Of a stretch of DNA of 55,082 nt, positions 33,405-42,510 are shown one piece after another (the first letter of the stretch is position 1; each line of letters opens with the position of its first letter). The notes under the pieces were generated by a model. It was not told the DNA's origin, ran no database searches, and saw only the letters and a list, made by a program, of their open reading frames with translations. Source of the stretch: Nodosilinea sp. LEGE 07298 (GTDB lineage: Bacteria > Cyanobacteriota > Cyanobacteriia > Phormidesmidales > Phormidesmidaceae); assembly GCF_015207265.1 (NCBI RefSeq), contig NZ_JADEXE010000011.1:1-55082 (forward strand). The letters run 5' to 3'. The position numbers and the translations under genes are program-made.

Positions 33405-35105
33405 TTAGCGACTTAAGCTAGCCACTGACTTAAAGCGGTCTTTGAGCCAATTACCGGCTTCTTTCAGGTTGTACTTCAGGGGTTCCTGCACACTCAAGAA
33501 CACGCGAGCGCAGTTGCGCCCCGGCATACCCGAAATTGAGCCGCCCGGATGGGTACCCGCCCCAGTCAAAAACAACCCGTCAATCGGAGTTTGATAGTTG
33601 GCTAGTTCGGGCAAGGGGCGAAAGAACACCATCTGATCGAGGGTCATATCGATGTGGTAGTGATTGCCCTTGCGCACGCCGATTCGCTGGGTCAGCTCGG
33701 CCGGGCTTTCGACCCGCCGTGCAATAACGGACTCTTTCAGGTTGGGCGTGTAGTCGGCCAGTTTGTCGAGCACGCGATCGGCCACTTTGTTCTTCAGTTC
33801 GTCGGTCCAGCCGGTGCCCATTAGCCCTGTGCCTTCGGCCCCCTTGACCTGGTAGGGAGCAAAAAACTCAATCCAAAGGGTATGCTGGCCCGCTGGTGCC
33901 ATTGATGGGTCCATCACCGTAGGCACGACCACATAAAGCGATGGGTCGTGGTCGGGAATCAGGCCCTGACTGGGCATGGTGTGGGCTGTTTCTACCTGAT
34001 CTACTGAATCAGCAATCAGCACCGAGCCAATCAGGTAGTCGTCCTGGTGGTTGTAGGCCTCAAAGCGGGGCATTTCTGAGAGCGCACAGTCAATTTTGAG
34101 AATGCCCTCGTTGTTGTTGACAATCCGACGGTCTAGCCGTTCTGCCAGGCCTGGGGCCAGGGTTTGAGCGTCGGCGGTTGGCACCAAGTCTTGAAAGACT
34201 CGCTGGGCATCAATATTTGAAATCACCCCTTTGGTGGCCCGATATTCTTGACCACCGGCTACTCGCACCCCTTCTACACGCCCGTTGGCATTCACTAAAA
34301 TTTGCTCAACGGACTGGTCGCATAGAATGACGCCGCCGTTGTCTTCAACCATGCGCACCAGGGCTTCGACGAGGGCACCCGTGCCGCCTCGGGGCCGGGC
34401 CACTCCGGGGTTATGGCGCAGCCCCATCATCATCGATCCTACCGCCAGAGTCTTTTGGGAGGGCGGCCCCCCCAGTTCTGACGCCAATCGCGCCAGAGGG
34501 GCTTTGACTACCTCGGTCTCAAACCATTCATTGAGGGTGTCTTGAGGGCTGTTCAGCATGGTGCGAATCAGGTCTAGCGCCTGATCCACGCCCCCAATCA
34601 GCGAAAACAAATCTTGCAGGTTGTGCAGGCCGTAGTTGCCTAAAATATCGACAACCGATTTTGGCGGTGCGTTGAATACGGGGGTTATGGCTTGGGTGAG
34701 GGTATCCCAAAAGGCCATGTATTCTTTGTACTTTTCTGCATCTCGCTGGCTGTAGCGGGCAATTTCAGCACAGGTTTTGTCAACTGAGCGGTAGGCCAGA
34801 AATGCTTTGCCATCCGCTTGCGGACAGTAGGTGATGGGGTCGCAGTAGAGATACTCTAGGCCGTAACGCTCTAGCTCTAGCTCATCGACTACAGGTCCTA
34901 GATGGATAAACTCGTGGTCAATGGCGCAGAGGTTGAAATAAAAGCCAGGCGCATCTTCGGGCAAGGCCTCTTCTGTAGTGGCTGCCCCGCCCGGAATCTC
35001 GCGTTTTTCTAGTAGTAAAACGCTGTAACCTGCTTTTAGTAAATATCCTGCACAAACTAAGCCATTATGGCCTGCCCCAATAATAACAACGTCGAATGTC
35101 TGCAT
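33405..35105 (-). CDS. crtO: beta-carotene ketolase, CrtO type
   Basis: CrtO adds keto groups to beta-carotene to give echinenone or canthaxanthin, which protect against photo-oxidative stress and supply the OCP chromophore. It is a phytoene-desaturase-like FAD enzyme. The FAD fold VVIIGAGHNGLVCAGYLL sits at the N-terminus, then GGAATTEE and FNLCAIDHEFIHLGP. Also present are ARPRGGTGALVEALVRM, and GAGTHPGGSISGMPGRNCA at the C-terminus. The whole reads very like Synechocystis Slr0088 from memory, which is why I use the gene name. The ATG at 35105 (MQTFDVV) gives 566 residues; a TTG five codons earlier is an alternative. Confidence 0.9.
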   Translation of the reverse strand: MQTFDVVIIGAGHNGLVCAGYLLKAGYSVLLLEKREIPGGAATTEEALPEDAPGFYFNLCAIDHEFIHLGPVVDELELERYGLEYLYCDPITYCPQADGKAFLAYRSVDKTCAEIARYSQRDAEKYKEYMAFWDTLTQAITPVFNAPPKSVVDILGNYGLHNLQDLFSLIGGVDQALDLIRTMLNSPQDTLNEWFETEVVKAPLARLASELGGPPSQKTLAVGSMMMGLRHNPGVARPRGGTGALVEALVRMVEDNGGVILCDQSVEQILVNANGRVEGVRVAGGQEYRATKGVISNIDAQRVFQDLVPTADAQTLAPGLAERLDRRIVNNNEGILKIDCALSEMPRFEAYNHQDDYLIGSVLIADSVDQVETAHTMPSQGLIPDHDPSLYVVVPTVMDPSMAPAGQHTLWIEFFAPYQVKGAEGTGLMGTGWTDELKNKVADRVLDKLADYTPNLKESVIARRVESPAELTQRIGVRKGNHYHIDMTLDQMVFFRPLPELANYQTPIDGLFLTGAGTHPGGSISGMPGRNCARVFLSVQEPLKYNLKEAGNWLKDRFKSVASLSR

Positions 35106-35310
35106 GGGAGAATTACTCAAAGTGTGTTTTGATGGTAAATAATATGCTGATTGAGGCGACCTACCGTTAGAAATAGATTGTTGAGAGAAAAATTCTCTTA
35201 AGGGTTTTCTTCGTCTATAAGGACAAGATCAATCCTACCTGAGTGAGGTTTGAAGGTGATACCTCCTCCCATGAGGTAGGGTCGTATAGTGTGAAGTTGC
35301 GGCGACACGA

Positions 35311-35342
35311 CTTTGGGCCTCTGTAATATCAGAGGCCCAAAG
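35311..35342 (-). terminator. 12-bp hairpin near the small helical gene
   Basis: CTTTGGGCCTCT at 35311-35322 pairs exactly with AGAGGCCCAAAG at 35331-35342, with an 8-base loop. It lies 45 bases beyond the stop of the 76-residue gene (35387), within the 281-bp spacer before crtO. A smaller TACCTC/GAGGTA dyad is nearby at 35260-35276. Confidence 0.55.
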
Positions 35343-35386
35343 CTCAACGTATTCGCAGAACGATTTGCGGCAGTAGATAACTGCTC

Positions 35387-35617
35387 TTAGCTTTGGGACA
35401 TAGTTTTCATCAAATGCTTGCGAATCTCTTGAATTTGATCCATCTCGGTCTGCTTGAGCTGGGTAAATAGATCAACGCATTCCTGCGAGTTAGCATCGTG
35501 GGCATCCTGCACGTACTTGTCGTAGGCTTGAAGCGCCTCCGCTTTGTTTTGCATAACGGTGAGCCAGTCATACTCAAGGTTGCTGACGACTTGTTGAACT
35601 TTAGTTCCGGTAGCCAT
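35387..35617 (-). CDS. small helical, ferritin-like stress protein (unknown)
   Basis: A 76-residue soluble protein, starting MATGTKVQQVVSNLEYDWLT at the ATG 35617, which has GGAGG eight bases upstream. It has two predicted helices with the Gln/Glu-rich pattern NKAEALQAYDKYVQDAHDAN, and QECVDLFTQLKQTEMDQIQEI. The two-helix, Asp/Glu/His content recalls ferritin-like or PRC-associated small proteins, but no metal motif is complete. An extra 14-residue upstream start is less likely. The strong ribosome-binding site and its own hairpin suggest an abundant, separately transcribed product. Function unknown. Confidence 0.7.
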   Translation of the reverse strand: MATGTKVQQVVSNLEYDWLTVMQNKAEALQAYDKYVQDAHDANSQECVDLFTQLKQTEMDQIQEIRKHLMKTMSQS

Positions 35618-36174
35618 AGAAAATTTCCTCCACGGTTTAATGTTTATATGTGCTCTCAATTGACAGTGAGGCTGAACAATTAGAATCCGTTAGGATAAAG
35701 GGCTTGAAGTGCCTTGGCATGCCCATACTCACTCCCAGTAATCATTAGACTGACCCCTATCCCAGTCTTTTCCATCGTCCTAAAGAGGGTTTTGGTCGAG
35801 ATGACGGCAGCGCAGGGGCAAATGTTACCGGAATACGCGGACAAGCAACAACATAAGTGAACGGTTCTAATTGCTGAATAAAATTAGTTATTAGTGGTGC
35901 TGTGAGCCAGGCATAACATTTCTACAACGAAAAATAACTTAACAACCAGAAACTGAGAGCATTACCCTAGGCAAGCTCTGCCTTTTGGCTTAGCCGTCCT
36001 ATAGCTGTTGGGAGATGTTTGTTAAAGCCAAGTTACTTAAACTACTGATCGACATGTGGTGAGGCGCGGTGCGATCGCCCATTTAGCTGGTCTTAAGGCT
36101 GTAGCTTTTTAAGGCGATCGGCAAAAGATCGCGAATCAAAACCTCACTAGTCGTTTGTTATTGGAGTAAAGCCC
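35618..36174. other. 557-bp divergent spacer, no gene found
   Basis: The spacer separates the small helical gene (minus) from a BON gene (plus), so it should contain two promoters. I see AT-rich segments around 35870-35950 and a HIP1 octamer near 36071. No ORF of convincing length or ribosome-binding site. Likely regulatory sequence only. Confidence 0.5.
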
Positions 36175-36636
36175 ATGTTGATTGCTTTAGAAGTTGGAAT
36201 GGTGATGGTTGGTCTGGGGGTAGCCCTGCGGCTGGTACGCCTTCCCAAGGCTGGACAAGCTAGTTTAGTAACCGCAGCTTGTCTGGCGGTTGTGCTAGTT
36301 GGATTTACTCAACCGGCTATGGCTGGTGCGGTTAATGGCGATGCTTTGACGAGCGGCCAAAAAGAACTTAACGAAACGCTCCAGACGACCCCCCAAGGCA
36401 ATCAATACCAAGGCATTGAGTATGCCGATGCGAAAGGTACACCCCTGGGCGATCAGGAGATTACCAATCGGGTTGAAAGCAAGACCCCCAAAGAGCTGAA
36501 AGTTAGTGTCTCCAATGGTTCTGTGCGACTGTCGGGCAAAGTAGCCGATCGCAGCGCGGCCCAGGCTATTGTTGACGACATTAAGAAGATCCCTGGCGTG
36601 CATGAAGTAGCCTACGATTTGGGCCTCAGGGGCTAG
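36175..36636 (+). CDS. exported BON-domain protein
   Basis: A 153-residue protein with a membrane-targeting N-terminus: MLIALEVGMVMVGLGVALRL at about 1-20, then ASLVTAACLAVVLVGFTQPAMA, ending with a likely cleavage after AMA near residue 50. The mature part is hydrophilic and its last ~60 residues form one BON domain (VSVSNGSVRLSGKVADRSAAQAI, VDDIKKIPGVHEVAYDL). GGAG lies nine bases before the ATG. BON proteins of this kind occur in stress-induced envelope operons; the exact role is unknown. A hairpin terminator follows. Confidence 0.82.
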   Translation: MLIALEVGMVMVGLGVALRLVRLPKAGQASLVTAACLAVVLVGFTQPAMAGAVNGDALTSGQKELNETLQTTPQGNQYQGIEYADAKGTPLGDQEITNRVESKTPKELKVSVSNGSVRLSGKVADRSAAQAIVDDIKKIPGVHEVAYDLGLRG

Positions 36637-36720
36637 GCTGAAGCGCTACTGAAGAGGTCTACAAAGGCCTGCTCTAGGGCTTATTAAGCAAGTTCAAAAG
36701 CTACTGATTGATTAGCTGTA

Positions 36721-36745
36721 TCGGCGGTCCTGCCTGGGCCGCCGA
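36721..36745 (+). terminator. stem-loop after the BON gene, in a 463-bp spacer
   Basis: TCGGCGGTCC and GGGCCGCCGA form a 10-bp stem (one mismatch) with a 5-base loop, followed by TTTCGTTTG, 85 bases after the BON stop. The remaining spacer (36637-37099) contains a CAGAC/GTCTG dyad at about 36784-36802 and the upstream region of the hybrid kinase. I see no defensible gene; a minus-strand 72-codon frame at 36862-37080 is unlikely to be real. Confidence 0.5.
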
Positions 36746-37099
36746 TTTCGTTTGTAACTAGACGGCGGCTCAGACGGGCTAAAGTCTGCCCAAGGGCAGA
36801 CCACGGCTCTCTTTAGGGCACTCTAAGCTATACCAAAGGGAGCATAAAGCGATGGGAATTGCTAGACACAGGTGTGAATCAAATATTCAACCTCTCTCGT
36901 AGGGGCGAGCAGCCACAAAGCCTTCAGATTGGCTACGCCTATGCCCCTAGCCAAGGTCATGCCGCCGCTTAGCAACGCCAGGCTGTGAATTTCAGTCATA
37001 ATTGAATATGTTGCGATCGCTGACTGGCCAGCTTTAGCTCTGTGCACACGCTTCGCGAACGCCATCACGGCTCTCCCCAACGCATCTTCCGAACCGCTA

Positions 37100-40000
37100 A
37101 TGCCACCATCTCCCCTACCTCACAATGAAGCGGGACGGTTAGAAGCCCTGCGGCGATACAACATTCTAGATACTCCCCCCGAAGCCGGGTTCGACCGCAT
37201 TACAGCCCTGGCAGCCCGACTGTTTGACGTACCCATTGCTCTAATTTCGCTGGTCGATGAGTCTAGGGCCTGGTTTAAGTCAGCCTATGGGTTTGACCTG
37301 CAGTTGGTACAGCGACAGGCCTCTGTTTGTAGCTATGCGCTGCTGACTGAACAGGTGATTGTGCTGCCCGATGTTCATCAAGATCAGCGCTTTGCCGGTA
37401 ATCCGCTGGTGCACGGTGAGCCGGGGGTACGTTTCTACGCTGGGGCACCACTGCGTACCCACGATGGCTTTATCGTCGGCACCCTTTGTGTGCTCGATGC
37501 TCAACCCCGCGACGGGCTCAGCGATGATCAGCAAATGGTGCTGGCCGACCTGGCGGCCCTAGTCGTCGATGAGCTAGAACTGCGCCTGGCCGCCCACAGA
37601 GTCGCTGACATTGATACGGCCCTGGTAGCCGTAACTGAAGGAGTAGCGGCCCAAACGGGGTCAGCTTTTTTTGCAGCGCTGGTGCAGCACCTAGCCCATA
37701 CCCTGGGCATTGATTACGCTTACATTGGGCTGATTGATGGCGATCGCCAAGATACAGTGAAAACCATTGCTGCCTGTGTTCAGGGGCAAATCGCCGACAA
37801 TTTTGAGTATCTACTGCACCACACCCCCTGCCAGCAGGTGCTGCTCAACCGGGCGCTGTGCTGCTATGCCGGTGGGGTAAAAGTGCAGTTTCCCGATGCC
37901 CCACTGCTGCAACCCCTGGGCATCGATAGCTATGCGGCCATTCCCTTTTTTGATGCCGACGGCATCCCCCTGGGCCTGCTGGGGGTCATGGACTGTAGCC
38001 CCTTCACCAATGTTCAGCTGATTGAGGCGCTGTTGCCTATTTTCGCCCTGCGCATCGCCACCGAACTCGATCGCCAGCACACCGATACCGCCCGACTGCG
38101 GGTGCAGCAAGACCTGGAGCAGCTGGTGGCCCAGCGCACCGCCGAACTCTCCCATACCAATGAGCAACTGCAGCTCGAAATTGCCGAGCGACAGCAGGCC
38201 GAAATTGCCCTGCAAACAGAGCAGGAGATGCTGCGGGTGCTGCTCGAAAACGTGCAGGCAGGCATCGTGGCCTGCAATCAGACGGGCATTTTGACCCTCT
38301 TTAATCAGACGGCCCGCGATTTTCACGGCCTGCCCGAAGAACCGCTGCCCCCCGAGCAGTGGGCTGACTACTACGATCTCTATCAACCCGATGGCCATAC
38401 GCCTTTGCCCACAGAAGAGATTCCGCTGTTTCGTGCCCTACAGGGAGACGTCGTAGACAATGTTGAGATGGTGATTGCCCCCAAGGGGGGAGTAGCCCGC
38501 ACGGTGTTGGCGAGTGGGCAGGCGATCGCCGCCGTTGACGGCAGCCCCCAGGGCGCAGTAGTGGTCATGCACGACATTACCGATCGCAAGCGTATGGAAG
38601 ATGCCCTGCGCGCTAGTGAAGCCCAGCTCTCCAGTATTTTTGAGACTATTCCCGATGGAATTGCCATTTTTAACCTGCAAGGCCAAATTGTGGCGGTTAA
38701 CTCCGCCGCCGAGAAGATTCTGCGCCAAACTCGCCATGAGCTAACTCAGCGCCGCTACAGTGACCCAACCTGGCTGATTACGACCCTAGAGGGCGAAGCC
38801 TTTGCACCCGCAGATCTGCCCTTTATGCAGGTCATTCGGACTGGGCAGCCGGTGTACGGGTTTGAAATGGTTATTACCCATACCGACAACACCCGCACAA
38901 TTTTGTGTGTCAATGCCTCGCCGCTGCTCGATGCGCAGGGCAACATTACCCATGTGATCTCGTCAATTAGCGATATTACCGAGCGCAAGCAGGCAGAACT
39001 GACCCTGCAAGCCTCTGAGGAGCGCTATCGCTCGGTGATTGAAACGACCGCCGAAGGTATTGTCTTGCAGGATGTCGACGGCACAATCTACACCTGCAAC
39101 GCCAGTGCCGCCGAAATTTTGGGCCTCACCGTTGACCAACTAACGGAGCGCAACTCCCTCGACCCTGCCTGGTCAACCATTTACGAAGACGGCTCCGATT
39201 TTCCCGGCGATCGCCACCCTAGCATGGTCACGCTGCGCACTGGCGAACCGCAGTCTAACGTGGTGATGGGGGTAAACAAACCCGATGGCACCCTGACCTG
39301 GATTTCGATCAACACGCGACCGCTGTTTCACCCCAATGACCCCACCCCCTTTGCTGTAGTGGCGTCATTTTTTGACATTACCGATCGCAAGCTGATCGAA
39401 GCCGAGCGAGCCCAGCGCATTCGTGAACAGACGGCTCGCTTGGATGCCGAAGCCGGACAGTTTCGAGCCGCGCTGCTGGTCGATATCAGTACCGCGCTGG
39501 CTTCGTTGCTCAACCACACCGATACCCTACAGCGGGTAGCCGATCGGGTCGTACCCTTCTTTGCCGACTGGTGTGCCATCGATCTACTGGCGTCTGAGCA
39601 AACCCTGAAACGGGTGGCCATGGCCCACTGTGACCCGGCTAAGGTAGAGCTGGGTTGGCAGCTATATCACCGCTATCCTCAACCGCTGGACACACCCGCA
39701 GGGGCCGCCAAAATTTTGCGTACTGGTCAAACCGAGCTGGCGGCAACTATTCCGACCATGGCCTTGGAACTGGTGGCCCAAGACTCTGAGCACTTACGCC
39801 TGCTGCAAGCGCTGGGGCTAACCTCATGCATCGCGGCACCCCTGATTGCCCGTGGGCAAATTTTAGGGGTGATTTCGTTTGTCACCGCCGAGTCTAACCG
39901 CCAGTACACCTCGACTGATTTAGCTTTGGCCGAAAATATCGCCCACCAGGTGGCGATCGCCGTAGACAACGCCCGCCTCTACCAAGACGAGCAAACTGCC

Positions 40001-41200
40001 CGCAGCGAGGCCGAGGCGGCCAACCGCATCAAAGATGAATTTTTGGCCGTGCTCTCCCACGAGCTCAGGTCGCCCCTCAACCCCATTTTGGGCTGGTCGC
40101 AGCTGCTGCAAAAGCGCCAGTCCGACGACGACATTCTCATGCGGGGCCTGCAAACCATTGAGCGCAACGCCAAGCTACAAACCCAGCTGATTGCCGACCT
40201 GCTTGATGTCTCCCGCATTTTGCAGGGCAAGCTCAATCTAGATAGTGCCTTTGTGTCGCTGAAGACCACCATCGAAGCCGCGATGGAAACGGTGCGGTTG
40301 GCAGCAGAGGCCAAGTCGATTCAGCTGCACACCCACCTCGAAGCCACTGTGCTACCCGTGCTGGGCGATGCTGGTCGCTTGCAGCAGGTGGTGTGGAACC
40401 TGCTCTCCAATGCGGTGAAATTTACCCCCGAGGGGGGCCGAGTGGAGATTAGCTTGACAGCAATTACCCCAGAGCCAGACTCCTCAGAGGCACCGCCGCA
40501 AAAAGGAGGGCCATCCCACGCCCAAATCATCGTTACCGATACGGGCCAGGGGATTACCCCAGAGTTTATCCCCTACATTTTTGACCGCTTTCGCCAGGCC
40601 GACAGCAAAACGACCCGGCAGTTTGGGGGGTTGGGTCTGGGCTTGGCGATTGTACGGCAGTTAGTAGAGCTTCACGGCGGCACGATTGCCGTGGCCAGCC
40701 CCGGCGAAGGGCTAGGATCTACATTCACGGTGCGGATTCCGTTGCAGAGGCACTCCGACGACGCGATCCAGGAAGCTGAAGCCGCCGCTGCTTTCTGCCG
40801 CTCGAGTCGGCCTACCCTGCTGACCGGGGTGCGTATTTTGGTGGTCGAAGACGAAGCCGACGCCCGCGAACTGCTGGTGCTAGTGCTAGAGCAGGCTGGG
40901 GCAAAGGTAACAGCCGTCACCTCCGCCGTAGAGGCGTTGCAGCGACTGCCCCAGCTAGAGCTAGACGTGTTGATTAGCGATATCGCGATGCCCGACATTG
41001 ATGGCTACATGCTGGTGCAGCAGGTGCGATCGCAGCTTGCTAAGCAGGGTAAGCAGCCCACCTTCAAGGCGGTAGCCCTGACGGCCTACGCCGGAGAAAT
41101 CAACCAGCAGCAGGCCCTAAGCGCTGGGTTTCAGCGCCATCTCAGTAAACCCTTTGAACCGGCTGATCTGGTGGCTGCGATCGCGGCCCTAGCTGAATAA
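37100..41200 (+). CDS. hybrid histidine kinase (GAF-GAF-PAS3-GAF-HK-REC)
   Basis: A 1366-residue soluble sensor. Approximate order: GAF at 20-165 (RYNILDTPPEAGFDRIT, CSYALL), GAF-like at 175-330, a coiled coil at 330-375, three PAS/PAC domains at 375-505, 505-640 and 640-770 (each ending in DITDRK or DITERK), GAF at 790-960. HisKA follows with the phospho-acceptor His987 (FLAVLSHELRSPLNPILG), HATPase at about 1085-1210 (NLLSNAVKFTP, DTGQGI, GLGLGLAIV), and a C-terminal receiver with Asp1294 (ISDIAMPDIDG). No transmembrane segment, so it senses cytosolic signals. No bilin-binding Cys is obvious. A single-domain response regulator lies tail-to-tail. Confidence 0.92.
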   Translation: MPPSPLPHNEAGRLEALRRYNILDTPPEAGFDRITALAARLFDVPIALISLVDESRAWFKSAYGFDLQLVQRQASVCSYALLTEQVIVLPDVHQDQRFAGNPLVHGEPGVRFYAGAPLRTHDGFIVGTLCVLDAQPRDGLSDDQQMVLADLAALVVDELELRLAAHRVADIDTALVAVTEGVAAQTGSAFFAALVQHLAHTLGIDYAYIGLIDGDRQDTVKTIAACVQGQIADNFEYLLHHTPCQQVLLNRALCCYAGGVKVQFPDAPLLQPLGIDSYAAIPFFDADGIPLGLLGVMDCSPFTNVQLIEALLPIFALRIATELDRQHTDTARLRVQQDLEQLVAQRTAELSHTNEQLQLEIAERQQAEIALQTEQEMLRVLLENVQAGIVACNQTGILTLFNQTARDFHGLPEEPLPPEQWADYYDLYQPDGHTPLPTEEIPLFRALQGDVVDNVEMVIAPKGGVARTVLASGQAIAAVDGSPQGAVVVMHDITDRKRMEDALRASEAQLSSIFETIPDGIAIFNLQGQIVAVNSAAEKILRQTRHELTQRRYSDPTWLITTLEGEAFAPADLPFMQVIRTGQPVYGFEMVITHTDNTRTILCVNASPLLDAQGNITHVISSISDITERKQAELTLQASEERYRSVIETTAEGIVLQDVDGTIYTCNASAAEILGLTVDQLTERNSLDPAWSTIYEDGSDFPGDRHPSMVTLRTGEPQSNVVMGVNKPDGTLTWISINTRPLFHPNDPTPFAVVASFFDITDRKLIEAERAQRIREQTARLDAEAGQFRAALLVDISTALASLLNHTDTLQRVADRVVPFFADWCAIDLLASEQTLKRVAMAHCDPAKVELGWQLYHRYPQPLDTPAGAAKILRTGQTELAATIPTMALELVAQDSEHLRLLQALGLTSCIAAPLIARGQILGVISFVTAESNRQYTSTDLALAENIAHQVAIAVDNARLYQDEQTARSEAEAANRIKDEFLAVLSHELRSPLNPILGWSQLLQKRQSDDDILMRGLQTIERNAKLQTQLIADLLDVSRILQGKLNLDSAFVSLKTTIEAAMETVRLAAEAKSIQLHTHLEATVLPVLGDAGRLQQVVWNLLSNAVKFTPEGGRVEISLTAITPEPDSSEAPPQKGGPSHAQIIVTDTGQGITPEFIPYIFDRFRQADSKTTRQFGGLGLGLAIVRQLVELHGGTIAVASPGEGLGSTFTVRIPLQRHSDDAIQEAEAAAAFCRSSRPTLLTGVRILVVEDEADARELLVLVLEQAGAKVTAVTSAVEALQRLPQLELDVLISDIAMPDIDGYMLVQQVRSQLAKQGKQPTFKAVALTAYAGEINQQQALSAGFQRHLSKPFEPADLVAAIAALAE

Positions 41201-41224
41201 CGGCACGCGCTTGCCCACTCGCCT

Positions 41225-41626
41225 CTAAGAAGCCGAATCGTGGTGGTGACACTCTTCTAACAGGGTTGCCACCTTCGTCAACAATTGGTCAAACTCGATG
41301 GGCTTACGAATGAAATTATGGGAGCCCAACGCTAAACCTTGACCGGTGTTGATTGTGTCGTAGGCAGTGACCATTAAAATAGGCATAAACGGTAAAGCTG
41401 GATTTTGCCGAATCTGTCGGGTCACTTCGTAACCATTCATATCGGGCATCATCACATCCATCAAAATCAAATCGGGGGGAGAGCTTTCGACTTTCGCCAA
41501 AGCCGTGCCGCCATTCCCAGCAGTATCTACCGCATAACCCTCTGTTTCCAGAACGGTTTGCAGTAAAAACAAATTATCGTCGATATCATCTACGACAAGA
41601 ATACGAAAATCTGATGGAGTACACAC
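41225..41626 (-). CDS. single-domain response regulator (CheY-like)
   Basis: A 133-residue receiver with no output domain. Acidic pocket at about D13-D14 (VVDDIDDN), phospho-acceptor Asp57 (LILMDVMMPDMNG), Thr/Ser in MVTAYD, and Lys108 (IRKPIEF). The start is GTG (GTG TGT ACT CCA). It converges on the hybrid kinase gene, with only 24 bp between the stop codons, so the two are likely partners in a phosphorelay, though tail-to-tail orientation means they have separate promoters. It could act by protein-protein contact or as a phosphate sink. Confidence 0.9.
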   Translation of the reverse strand: MCTPSDFRILVVDDIDDNLFLLQTVLETEGYAVDTAGNGGTALAKVESSPPDLILMDVMMPDMNGYEVTRQIRQNPALPFMPILMVTAYDTINTGQGLALGSHNFIRKPIEFDQLLTKVATLLEECHHHDSAS

Positions 41627-41751
41627 TTTAATAAGTTAAAAATTTCTTGAATACAGTTAGCTTAATCGATAAGCTATTATGCCTACCTCAAACTTCCGGT
41701 ACAGATTTTTTTGGCTCGATTAGCCGGAAAGATATAACCAAACCATGCAAC

Positions 41752-41778
41752 AAAAAAGGTAGGCCGAAACCTACCTTA
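41752..41778 (-). terminator. intrinsic terminator of the NEPGAYR-repeat membrane protein
   Basis: On the minus strand, AAGGTAGG and CCTACCTT form an 8-bp stem with a short loop (TTTCGG), followed by a run of six T's in all. It lies 55 bases beyond the stop at 41833. This is the clearest Rho-independent terminator on the minus strand in the window. Confidence 0.8.
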
Positions 41779-41832
41779 CTAACTGTCTGCTGTGTTGATG
41801 TAGTTGACAATAGTCGGCCGTCGGCCAGCCCT

Positions 41833-42510
41833 TTAGCGGGTAGCGGCACGGGGATGGCGAACGCCAACGGCAGAGCCAGCCAGAGCAGCTACCAAGCCTA
41901 GCAGCGAACCCAGTGCAAACGACCAGCCTACTTTGGCGGCGTTGCCTGCAGCGTTTTGGATCTGTTGGGGGGGCACGCTGGGGTCTTGGGGAACGTTGGG
42001 CAGTTCACCAGCAGGGATCTGGTTAAGGACCGCATCGGCCCCTTGAGCGGCCAGGCCAAAGGCTCCTGCTACACCGGTAGACAGTAGCCAGGCGCTTACA
42101 GCCAGAGTAGTCGCCCATAAAATAGCGCCATTGAGCATAGCCGTTTTACGGTTCATGGGGCCGCAGGCGCGGGCTGTAACCCAACCGCCAATAAACAGCG
42201 CAATCAGCAAACTAATGATTGACCAAATACCAACGGCAGTGCCAACACCACTCGCCTCGCCTTGGGGGGTCGGTGCGTTGGCTAGAGTCGTGAGGCCTAT
42301 AGCAGCTCCTATACCGGTCAGCACAAGCTGAGTTGCGATCGCAATCACTAATCCCGCAAAAATTGGCCCCCAGCGTACCAAGTCGTGATACTCGGCTACG
42401 GGCATAGTTGTTGTTGTTTCCGTAACCCGGTAGTTGGGGTTGGCGCTGGGGTCATCCCTGTAAGCTCCGGGCTCATTCCTGTAAGCACCAGGTTCGTTGG
42501 TGTAAGACAT
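41833..42510 (-). CDS. multi-span membrane protein with NEPGAYR repeats
   Basis: A 225-residue protein. The first ~40 residues are hydrophilic with a repeated NEPGAYR unit (two exact copies, then a degenerate RDDPSANPNYR). About five hydrophobic segments follow: YHDLVRWGPIFAGLVIAIATQ..., GIWSIISLLIALFIGGWVTARA, AMLNGAILWATTLAVSAWLLS, and a C-terminal SFALGSLLGLVAALAGSAVG. A proline-rich extracytoplasmic loop lies near 170-190. It may belong to the small stress-related cyanobacterial membrane-protein families; no function is known. GAGAAGGAAAG precedes the ATG. Confidence 0.75.
   Translation of the reverse strand: MSYTNEPGAYRNEPGAYRDDPSANPNYRVTETTTTMPVAEYHDLVRWGPIFAGLVIAIATQLVLTGIGAAIGLTTLANAPTPQGEASGVGTAVGIWSIISLLIALFIGGWVTARACGPMNRKTAMLNGAILWATTLAVSAWLLSTGVAGAFGLAAQGADAVLNQIPAGELPNVPQDPSVPPQQIQNAAGNAAKVGWSFALGSLLGLVAALAGSAVGVRHPRAATR

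Noticed and set aside
36862-37080. 72-codon minus-strand ORF upstream of the hybrid kinase
   Set aside because: No ribosome-binding site, composition unlike neighbours, and no recognisable protein features; it lies in the probable promoter region.
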